Below are positions 51,471 through 61,496 of a stretch of 64,000 nt of DNA, in pieces. The notes under the pieces were generated by a model. That model was not told where the DNA came from and made no database searches. It saw nothing but the letters and a program-made list of their open reading frames with translations. Made by a program: the position numbers and the translations under genes. Where the stretch lies: assembly GCA_947044405.1 (NCBI GenBank), contig CAMRHE010000157.1, positions 310,001-374,000 on the forward strand, in the 5' to 3' direction. The DNA is from Leptodactylus fallax (Eukaryota > Chordata > Amphibia > Anura > Leptodactylidae). Each line of letters starts with the position of its first letter. Positions within the stretch are counted from its first letter, which is position 1.

Positions 51471-54324
51471 TAAGATTAATCCCTGTGTTGATATATAAAT
51501 TAGCACACATTTATAGAAAGTAGTCTGTTAGTGGAGGATACTCACTCACCCTAATCCATAATGAGTCTGATTTTTGGAGACCAGAGCTGAAGACGGAACT
51601 TTTATGATTTCCATATCAAGGCAGTTCTTTCCACAAGAGCAATCCATGCTAATCAGTATGTAGATAGGTTATCTAGAGCAAATACGGCTAAATAGCACAT
51701 TTATCTGAAGGATAGTATTTGGATTGGAGCTGATCCAAGAACGTAATGTTAATATCCTAACAAAAAGAATCTTCTAATTATTCTGCCTATCCAAAAATAA
51801 TGATAGATATTCTGTTACTCAGCTTAAAGTGCTAGTCCATTTTGGAAAATCTGTTTTTGTTAGAAGGGTTGTCCGATGACAAGCAAATCGTTGGATGCTG
51901 CATGCTGGGATGAGCACAGTATGGCTTTCTGTGAGTTTTGACAGTAACAACAGTACAGTATATAGAACTATTCTTGCTGTCAAGATAGCCGTGACAAAAC
52001 ACAGACAGACTTCATTAGAAGTGCATGGGGCCTATCACAAGCCTTTTGGATAAATACAACTTGTGACACTATTGTGGACAGGCCCTAAATGAACCCTTTT
52101 TTTCTCACACAGAGTAATATTTAGAACATTGTCCATAATCTACAGGGGGTGAGACCGTATACATCAGAATAATATCAGCTGAACCAGTGAGTTTCAATAT
52201 TTAATGTATATGGGGGTGCCTAACTTACACACAGTCATGCACGGCTTGGACATATGGGGAATCAGGAGTAATAGCTGTTGGTTGGACATACACCATACAC
52301 ATTAGATGGTCAGCCACTAAAATCAGGAGGTTTCACCAATATTAATGTAATGTGCATGGTCAACCTTAATTTTGTAAGAGGACTGTCTGTAATGCCAGTC
52401 ATACACATAATAGATCTGTCATTAAGGTTACAGCTTCTTCCACATAAACATACACATCAGACCGGATCACATGCTCCTTTATTTCAGTAGGTAGGGTGCA
52501 TAAACCACAAATAGATCCAGCAGAGGTTATCTTCCCATGGAATGAAGGGTCCAATGCCCATTTATTAAACCAACATTTATATGGGCCAATTTGTTGCAAG
52601 GTATATATTTTTAGAGTACTAAGATGATCGCTACATTCCACATTTATGACATCCGTCATTTTATGATTGCTTTCACATGATGCCACGTAAGAATAATATT
52701 AATGCAGCGCTCACCCACATCTCCACGGCAGGGATCAGCCCCAGTCTGGAGTTTATGGTTCCTCACTGGCCAGCAAGTTGAAAAGAATCATAAAATTATA
52801 CGGCTCAGCACTTCCTTTGTTAAAAGGTTTGCTTTTATTGAAAAACCATTATAAAATCATAACAGCAGCTTCAGCATATAATGGAAGCATCTCCGTGCTA
52901 TGCATTTCAGACAGAAACTGTCCTATATCAAGCATCTGTTTAATATATGCACCAAGAAATCACTAGGTGCGTAGGTTATAAACTGATACATGAAACGGAT
53001 GCCCACTGAATGTTAAAAAAAAGGATTCAGCATTGTATCCTATTTTCTATTGCATGTCACTACATGGAAAAACACAATCTTCAGCACTATACCATACAGC
53101 AACAAAATTGAAAACCCTGACAGATGTCACCCAAAATAAAGCGCTTCTAACTATATAGTCCAGGGGTAGGCAACCTTTTTTGTTCGGGCGTGCCGATTTC
53201 GATTAAAGAAATCAAAGTTGAGGTACTCGGAGTGCCGGTCAATAATTGTAAGTTTGATGACCCCTGCACACGATATTATGCCCCATAGCGGACCTTGCAC
53301 ACTGTATTATGCCCCATAACGGCCCCTGCACACAGTATCTGAAAACTGCCAAAAACTAGTATTTTATACACATTTAATGGGTAAAAATTTATTATCTGAC
53401 TGACGGAACTTCCGTTTTTCAGAAATGTTTTATACGTTCATCGCTAGTGATAATTGCTATTACTATTATTTTAGCGTGTAACGGATATCACTAGAGAGGC
53501 GGGCGGCGTAATTTACTCTATAAAGATCAGGTATGGACAGGACAGGGACAGTGAAAAAATGTAAATTTTATTAGTGACTTTGTGCATGTGTTGTGTAAGT
53601 GTTTGGTGCGACACTTTTGGCGCTGCGACCTGGACGATGGTAAACATCTGGGTCACAGCGCCAATAAACTTCCTGGTTAGGTTCAGAGGGGTATTACATA
53701 AGAATACCCCTGTGATTAGGCTCAGAGGGGTATTACATTATTCCTGTATGTGACAATCAGAGAGCAAAAGTACAGTATGCTCTCTGATTGATAGGAGAGG
53801 GGATAACAAGGACAGAAGTCCCTGCTACCCCCCTGGGGTCATCTCTAGCTTATGCACAGACAATGATGAGTTATCATTGTCTCTGCAGTCTGCAGCTCCT
53901 CCCTCCCCCTCCTTCCTTAGCTCTAAGATGCTGCCTGAGGCAGGAGGGGGGGGGACACTTTAGAGCCCCATTTCTAAGGATCTGTTAGGGCCACAAAGAT
54001 GCAACTGGATTCATTTTAAAGATGAGAATCTCATCTTTAAAAAGATACCAAGATCGCCATGATAGACGTTACAGATTCAGAGCGATTCACTGTTAAAACG
54101 ATGTCGGGAATTGAGATCGGCATTGGGATTTCAATGCCGAACATCGTTTTCACCAGCTAATCGCTCAGGATGTGTAAGGACAATCATGGTGATCTTGGTA
54201 ACATTTAAAGATGAAATTCTCATCTTTAAAATGAATCCAAGTGTTTCTTTATAGCTTTAACCAATCCTGAGCAATTCACTCAGGTACAGTAGTGAAGCTG
54301 GCAATTACCGGCTTCCCTACTGTA

Positions 54325-55887
54325 CAGTCATGGCCAAAAGTTTTGAGAATGATACAAATATTAATTTTTACAAAGTCTACTGCTTCAGTTTTTCTAATGG
54401 CAATTTGCATATACTTCAGAATGTTATAAAGAGTGATCAGCTTAACAGCAATTACTTGCAAAGTCAATATTTGCCTAGAAAATGAAATTTATCCCCCAAA
54501 ACACATTTCAACATCATTGCAGCCCTGCCTTAAAAGGACCACCTAACATCGTTTCAGTGATTGCTCCATTAACACAGGTGTGGGTGTTGATGAGGACAGG
54601 GCTGGAGATCAATCTGTCATGATTAAGTAAGAATGACACCACTGGACACTTTAAAAGGAGGCTGGTGCTTGCCATCATTGTTTCTCTTCTGTTAACCATG
54701 GTTATCTCTAAAGAAACACGTGCAGTCATCATTGCACTGCACAAAAATGGCCTAACTGGGAAGAGTATTGCAGCTAGAAAGATTGCACCTCAGTCAACAA
54801 TCTATCGCATCATCAAGAACTTCAAGGAGAGAGGTTCCATTGGTGCCAAAAAGGCTCCAGGGCGCCCAAGAAAGACCAGCAAGCGGCAGGACCGTCTCTT
54901 AAAAGTGTTTCAGCTGCGGGATCGGGCTACCAGCAGTGCAGAGCTTGCTGAGGAATGGCAGCAGGCAGGTGTGAGTGCATCTGCACGCACTGTGAGGCGG
55001 AGACTCTTGGAGCAAGGCCTGGTCTCAAGGAGGGCAGCAAAGAAGCCACTTCTCTCCAGAAAAAACATCAGGGACAGACTGATATTCTGCAAAAGGTACA
55101 GGGAGTGGACTGCTGAGGACTGGGGTAAAGTCATTTTCTCTGATGAATCCCCTTTTCCATTGTTTGGAACATCTGGAAAACAGCTTATTCGGAGAAGAAG
55201 AGGTGAGCGCTACCACCAGTCTTGTCTCATGCCAACTGTAAAGCATCCTGAAACCATTCATGTGTGGGGTTGCTTCTCAGCCAAGGGAATCGGCTCTCTC
55301 ACAGTCTTGCCTAAAAACACAGCCATGAATAAAGAATGGTACCAGAATGTCCTCCAAGAGCAACTTCTCCCAACCGTCCAAGAGCAGTTTGGCGCTCAAC
55401 AATGCCTTTTCCAGCATGATGGAGCACCTTGCTATAAAGCAAAGGTGATAACTAAATGGCTCAGGGAACAAAACATAGAGATTTTGGGTCCATGGCCTGG
55501 AAACTCCCCAGATCTTAATCCCATTGAGAACTTGTGGTCAATCATCAAGAGACGGGTGGAGAAACAAAAACCAACAAATTCAGACAAAATTAAAGCATTG
55601 ATTCTGCAAGAATGGACTGCTATCAGTCAGGATTTGGTCCAGAAGTTGATTGAGAGCATGCCAGGGAGAATTGCAGAGGTCCTGAAGAAGAAGGGTCAAC
55701 ACTGCAAATATTGACTTGCTGCATTAACTCATTCTGTCAATATAAGCTTCTGTTACTCATAATATGAATGCAATTAGATTTCTGTATGTGATAAAAACAT
55801 CTGACAAACACACATAAAAACCAGAGGGCAGCAGATCATGTGAAAATATAATATTTGTGTCATTCTCAAAACTTTTGGCCATGACTG
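54325..55887 (+). mobile_element. Complete Tc1-like transposon, nested
   Basis: TA flanks both ends (54323-54324 and 55888-55889). The inverted ends CAGTCATGGCCAAAAGTTTT match over about 40 bp with a single mismatch early on, then diverge. The 1563-bp element contains one uninterrupted transposase ORF. Near-perfect ends plus the open frame indicate recent insertion and possible competence (inference). Confidence 0.95.
54698..55714 (+). CDS. Tc1/mariner transposase, intact, D-D-35-E spacing
   Basis: Cut-and-paste transposase of 338 residues acting in the nucleus on TA targets. I chose the Met at 54698 because it sits in ACCATGG, a strong Kozak context, and the family starts there; an in-frame Met 33 bases upstream adds a hydrophobic stretch. 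An N-terminal paired HTH region spans about residues 1-110, with GRPR at 55-58. The catalytic residues are Asp149 (FSDES), Asp241 (QHDGAP) and Glu277 (NPIENLW). The last two are separated by 35 residues; classical Tc1 elements have 34. No stop or frameshift is present. Confidence 0.95.
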   Translation: MVISKETRAVIIALHKNGLTGKSIAARKIAPQSTIYRIIKNFKERGSIGAKKAPGRPRKTSKRQDRLLKVFQLRDRATSSAELAEEWQQAGVSASARTVRRRLLEQGLVSRRAAKKPLLSRKNIRDRLIFCKRYREWTAEDWGKVIFSDESPFPLFGTSGKQLIRRRRGERYHQSCLMPTVKHPETIHVWGCFSAKGIGSLTVLPKNTAMNKEWYQNVLQEQLLPTVQEQFGAQQCLFQHDGAPCYKAKVITKWLREQNIEILGPWPGNSPDLNPIENLWSIIKRRVEKQKPTNSDKIKALILQEWTAISQDLVQKLIESMPGRIAEVLKKKGQHCKY

Positions 55888-56075
55888 TACATAGACTGTG
55901 CAGACGCCGGGTGCTGCCACATCCATCTTCAGGCAGCACCTGGCGCTAATGAAATTTTAATAGGATCAGGCACATATCTGGGTGAGGACTCCGTTGCCCG
56001 TGCCAGGGAAATATGCCTCGCGTGCCACTCTTGGCACGCGCGCCAGGGGTTGCCGACCCCTGATATAGTCTATAG

Positions 56076-57258
56076 CCGTGATGGCGAACCTATGGCACGC
56101 GTGCCAGAGAGGGCACGCAGAGCCCTCTCAGCTGGCACGCGCGCCGTCGCCATGATTGCTCACTAATGGGGAATCCGGTACAGGATTCCCTATTAGTGAG
56201 CGATCGCGTCTTTCGGCTGAGCTGTCAGTGTAGGCCGCGGTCCGAACCGCGGCCTACACTGACTGCAGAGTGTAACCTCTGCCCCAACGCAGGCGTGATG
56301 ACGTCAGTCATCAGCGCACGCGAGCGGAATGAGGAGGAGGAGGACGCTCTTCGTGGGACTGCAGCTCTTCATGGCACTAGGTAAGTAATATAAACTACTG
56401 TGTAGGGGCCTACTGTGAAGCATAAGCTACTGTGTGGGGCCCCACTGTGAAGCATATAATACTGTGCAGGGCCCCACTGTGAAGCATATGCTACTGTGTG
56501 GGGCCCCACTGTAAAGCATAAACTACTGTGTGGGGCCCCACTGTGAAGCATATAATACTGTGTGGGGCCCCACTGTAAAGCATAAACTACTGTGTGGGGC
56601 CCCACTGTGAAGCATATAATACTGTGTGGGGCCCCACTGTAAAGCATAAACTACTGTGTGGGGCCCCACTGTGAAGCATATAATACTGTGTGGGGCCCCA
56701 CTGTGAAGCATATACTACTGTGTGGGGCCCCACTGTGAAGCATATTAGTAGTATATGCTTCACAGTGGGGCCCCACACAGTATTATATGCTTCACAGTGG
56801 GGCCCCACACAGTAGTTTATGCTTTACAGTGGGGCCCCACTGTGAAGCATATAATACTGTGTGGGGCCCCACTGTGAAGCATATACTACTGTGTGGGGCC
56901 CCACTGTGAAGCATATACTACTATGTGGGGGCTCACTGTGAAGCATATACTACTGTGTGGGGGCTCACTGTGAAGAATATAATACTGTCTGGGGGCCATT
57001 CTGGAGTATATAGTACTATCTGGGGGCCACTTCAGATTGAATTGCACTATGTGGGGGCCCTTCACTATTTATATCACACAGTATCTGTTTTATAGCAGAC
57101 ATGTGATATTATTACAGGCTGTAATAACATTGCACGATCACTATAAAACAGATCCTGGTTAATTTAAGGTTAAATTGCTGTGTTGGCACTTTGCGATAAA
57201 TTAGTGGGTTTTGGGTTGCAGTTTGGGCACTCGGTCTCTAAAAGGTTCGCCATCACTG
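56076..57258. mobile_element. Second non-autonomous hAT element
   Basis: An 8-bp target duplication GTCTATAG flanks it (56068-56075 and 57259-57266). The ends are CCGTGATGGCGAACCTA and, at the right, the complement of CAGTGATGGCGAACCTT. About half of its 1183 bp is a tandem array. There is no transposase. Its left duplication overlaps the right duplication of the preceding hAT by three bases. Confidence 0.9.
56390..57000. repeat. 32-bp minisatellite inside the hAT
   Basis: The unit is built from GGGCCCCACTGTGAAGCAT followed by ATAATACTGTGTG, with variants (GTAAAG, TAAACTACT). About 17-19 copies. From about 56746 to 56830 the units run in the opposite orientation, creating a palindromic junction near CATATTAGTAGTATATG. 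ORFs read through it are repeat artefacts. Confidence 0.92.
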
Positions 57259-57397
57259 GTCTATAGGGACATTTATCCTACGTGCCAGGACAGGACATAA
57301 TGGGAAAGCAGCCTGAAACATGCAGACAATGTGCTTGTTACAGGTCATTTGCTTTAGTAACTAATCATTTAACAATTAGTGATGTGACCCAACCGAA

Positions 57398-59985
57398 CGG
57401 TAAGGAATCTATACCCAGCATTAGCCTACCCCAATAAGACTTTTTAGTAAGGAGTCTATACCTAGCTTTACCCTACCCCAATAAGACTTTTTAGTAAGGA
57501 GTCTATACCTAGCATTACCCTACCCCAATAAGACTTTTTAGTAAGGAGTCTATGCCTAGCATTAGCCTACCCCAATAAGATTTTTTAGTAAGGAATCTAT
57601 ACCCAGCATTAGCTTACCCCAATAAGACTTTTTAGTAAGGAGTCTATGCCTAGCATTAGCCTACCCCAAAAAGACTTTTTAGTAAGGAGTCTATACCCAA
57701 CATTAGCCTACCCCAATAAGACTTTTTAGTAAGGAGTCTATACCTCGCATTACCCTACCCCAATAAGACTTTTTAGTAAGGAGTCTATACCTAGCATTAC
57801 CCGACCCCAATAAGACTTTTTAGTAAGGAGTCTATGCCTAGCATTAGCCTACCCCAATAAGACTTTTTAGTAAGGAGTCTATACCTAGCATTACCCTACC
57901 CCAATAAGACTTTTTAGTAAGGAGTCTATGCCTAGCATTAGCTTACCCCAATAAGACTTTTTAGTAAGGAGTCTATACCCAGCATTAGCCTACCCAATAA
58001 GATTATTTAGTAAGGAGTCTACACCCAGCATTAGCCTACCCCAATAAGACTTTTTAGTAAGGAGTCTATACCTAGCATTAGCCTACCCCAATAAGACTTT
58101 TTAGTAAGGAGTCTATGCCTAGCATTAGCCTACCCCAATAAGACTTTTTAGTAAGGAGTCTATACCTAGCATTACCCTACCCCAATAAGACTTTTTAGTA
58201 AGGAGTCTATGCCTAGCATTAGCCTACCCCAATAAGACTTTTTAGTAAGGAGTCTATACCTAGCATTACCCTACCCCAATAAGATTATTTAGTAAGGAGT
58301 CTACACCTAGCATTACCCTACCCCAATAAGACTTTTTAGTAAGGAGTCTATGCCTAGCATTACCCTACCCCAATAAGATTTTTTAGTAAGGAATCTATAC
58401 CCAGCATTAGCCTACCCCAATAAGACTTTTTAGTAAGGAGTCTATGCCCAGTATTAGCCTACCCCAAAAAGACTTTTTAGTAAGGAGTCTATACCCAGCA
58501 TTACCCTACCCCAATAAGACTTTTTAGTAAGGAGTCTATACCTAGCATTACCCTACCCCAATAAGACTTTTTAGTAAGGAGTCTATACCTAGCATTACCC
58601 TACCCCAATAAGATTTTTTAGTAAGGAGTCTACACCCAGCATTAGCCTACCCCAATAAGACTTTTTAGTAAGGAGTCTATACCTAGCATTACCCTACCCC
58701 AATAAGACTTTTTAGTAAGGAGTCTATGCCCAGCATTAGCCTACCCCAATAAGACTTTTTAGTAAGGAGTCTATACCCAGCATTAGCCTACCCCAATAAG
58801 ATTTTTTAGTAAGGAGTCTATACCTAGCATTACCCTACCCCAATAAGACTTTTTAGTAAGGAGTCTATACCTAGCATTAGCCTACCCCAATAAGACTTTT
58901 TAGTAAGGAGTCTATACCTAGCATTACCCTACCCCAATAAGACTTTTTAGTAAGGAGTCTACACCCAGCATTAGCCTACCCCAATAAGACTTTTTAGTAA
59001 GGAGTCTATACCCAGCATTAGCCTACCCCAATAAGACTTTTTAGTAAGGAGTCTATGCCTAGCATTAGCCTACCCCAATAAGACTTTTTAGTAAGGAGTC
59101 TATACCTAGCATTACCCTACCCCAATAAGACTTTTTAGTAAGGAGTCTATGCCTAGCATTAGCCTACCCCAATAAGACTTTTTAGTAAGGAGTCTATACC
59201 TAGCATTACCCTACCCCAATAAGACTTTTTAGTAAGGAATCTATAGCCAGCATTAGCCTACCCCAATAAGACTTTTTAGTAAGGAGTCTATACCCAGCAT
59301 TAGCCTACCCCAATAAGATTATTTAGTAAGGAGTCTACACCCAGCATTAGCCTACCCCAATAAGACTTTTTAGTAAGGAGTCTATACCTAGCATTAGCCT
59401 ACCCCAATAAGACTTTTTAGTAAGGAGTCTATGCCTAGCATTAGCCTACCCCAATAAGACTTTTTAGTAAGGAGTCTATACCTAGCATTACCCTACCCCA
59501 ATAAGATTATTTAGTAAGGAGTCTACACCCAGCATTAGCCTACCCCAATAAGACTTTTTAGTAAGGAGTCTATACTTAGCATTACCCTACCCCAGTAAGA
59601 CTTTTTAGTAAGGAATCTATAGCCAGCATTAGCCTACCCCAATAAGACTTTTTAGTAAGAAGTCTATACCCAGCATTAGCCTACCCCAATAAGATTATTT
59701 AGTAAGGAGTCTATACCTAGCATTACCCTACCCCAATAAGATTAATTAGTAAGGAGTCTACACCCAGCATTAGCCTACCCCAATAAGACTTTTTAGTAAG
59801 GAGTCTATACTTAGCATTACCCTACCCCAGTAAGACTTTTTAGTAAGGAATCTATAGCCAGCATTAGCCTACCCCAATAAGACTTTTTAGTAAGGAATCT
59901 ATAGCCAGCATTAGCCTACCCCAATAAGACTTTTTAGTAAGGAGTCTATACCCAGCATTAGCCTACCCCAATAAGACTTTTTAGT
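57398..59985. repeat. 47-bp satellite array, about 55 copies
   Basis: Each unit combines ACCCCAATAAGACTTTTTAG, TAAGGAGTCTATACC and TAGCATTACCCT. The common variants are CCCAGCATTAGCC, GGAATCTATAGCC and GATTATTTAG. The units abut with no spacers. Repeated groups of variants suggest amplification in blocks. No conserved ORF. Confidence 0.97.
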
Positions 59986-60784
59986 TTTTGGTGAGATTAC
60001 TCTTTGACATAATTAGATTTCTTTTTTTTTTATCAGATTTCTATACAGTTGGTGAAATATTTTGTTTTTCATATCATCACGGTAAATTTCATAATCTTTA
60101 GCCAGAATTTCCTCAGGCAGGGAGGAGCTGGGGAATATTTCTGATTTTAGCTTTTAACTTTGTAAAGTCAGCCTGTATGTGACTGGGAGGAGCAGAGAGA
60201 AGAGTCATCCCTGCTTGCTCAATCCTGTGGCTCACATTCTTGTATAGTACTGTATGTGATCAGATATACAAGTATAGAAGGCGGAGGCTTAAACAACATC
60301 TATTAAAGGGGAAGTATCACTTCCTACATGCTTATCCGGAAACGGCCAGCTGCAAGAAAGACTTGCTTTTTGTTATAGAAACATTATAATCAATAACCTA
60401 ATAATAATAATTATTATTATAATGTGCTGCATACACAAATCTAAAGTAACCTTTCTGAATGACTCACTCACATGTCTATTTGTTAAGGTTTTACAAATGT
60501 GCATAGTTAATTGGATTTTCCGGCCCCTATTGCATTCTTCATGTTGATGAATGATCCACAGCATCTGATCTGTGGGGTCTTTGCACCCAGACTTCACAAA
60601 GATCAGCTGTTTCGGCAGCCTCCGGATGTGGGAAGTTGAAAGCTATTCTTATTCAAGTACCAGGAGGGATGCTGCACCCTCTTCAATAGGAACAGCCTGC
60701 ACACACTCCCCCACCCAATGCACCAGCTGAAGACTGCCAAAACAGCGGATTTGTGGATAGGTCAACAGTATGAAAACTCCATTT

Positions 60785-61150
60785 GGCTAAGGCCCCATGT
60801 AGCGAGCCGCAGCAAAAAACCCTGCAGAAAAGACCACAGCGGAAATGGATCATGTTTTTTTCCGCAGAGTTTTTCACAGAAAAACTCTGCTGACTTTTTG
60901 TCCCTATTATACCTATACAGAAGATGCCAGCGTTTTTGTAAGTATAATTGACATGCTGCGATTTACAAAAATGCAACGGTTTCTAAAAACACAGCATTAC
61001 CGCAATGTGTGGATGTTTGTATGCAATGTGTGGATGGGATTAGTCAGAATCCCATCCACTTTACAGGTACTGTAAAATGCTGCAGTTTTTGACGCGGCAT
61101 TTTCCCTGAGGCCATATCACGGCGTTTTCGCAATGTGGAGCCCTGGCCTT
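60785..61150. repeat. Foldback MITE, same family as 3579-4286
   Basis: The left end GGCTAAGGCCCCATGTAGCG is mirrored by the right AATGTGGAGCCCTGGCC. The centre has TTTTTCACAGAAAAACTC and AGTATAATTGACATGCTGCG, as in the other members. Confidence 0.65.
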
Positions 61151-61469
61151 TGGGGCTGGAAAATCCCTTAAAGGTTAGAGGGAATGTAAAAATCTCCTCT
61201 TATCCTTTATATGGCCACTGCACAGTACCACTTCTGTAATCATTTTTGCTAGATAAAAAATTGCTACATGCTGCAGTTTTTCTTCCGTGGTGTTTGACAG
61301 AAACTGCAGCAGAGGCTCATAAAATAACTTCTGACACAGATGTGAATATTCCCTTATGCATACTCAAGCTGATCAAGCCCAGGGTTATCTGCACCAGAAA
61401 GAGCCACTGTGGTTATGTTTGGTAGCGGCTAGGCAGGCACCTAAGCTCACTGCATCTTATTTTTATTAT

Positions 61470-61496
61470 TTTATATATATATATATATATATATAT
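61470..61496. repeat. (AT)n microsatellite
   Basis: About 13 uninterrupted AT units. Confidence 0.9.

Larger units (their letters stand above)
53161..56062. mobile_element. Non-autonomous hAT element hosting a Tc1
   Basis: An 8-bp target duplication ATATAGTC flanks it (53153-53160 and 56063-56070). The terminal inverted repeat is CAGGGGTAGGCAACC against CAGGGGTCGGCAACC. Without the nested transposon at 54325-55887 it is about 1.3 kb, with no transposase ORF. A short degenerate tandem with GTATTATGCCCCATA.CGG units lies at 53260-53340. Confidence 0.9.

Noticed and set aside
52399..52686. Minus-strand VEEA reading as a possible upstream IQGAP1 exon
   Set aside because: No further match to the expected N-terminal sequence and no suitable splice sites.
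56369..56808. Three overlapping minus-strand ORFs with a repeated protein motif
   Set aside because: The 32-bp repeat read in successive frames; no start context or conservation.
57398..59985. CRISPR-like regular repeats
   Set aside because: Units are contiguous without spacers, and the host is a vertebrate; this is a satellite.
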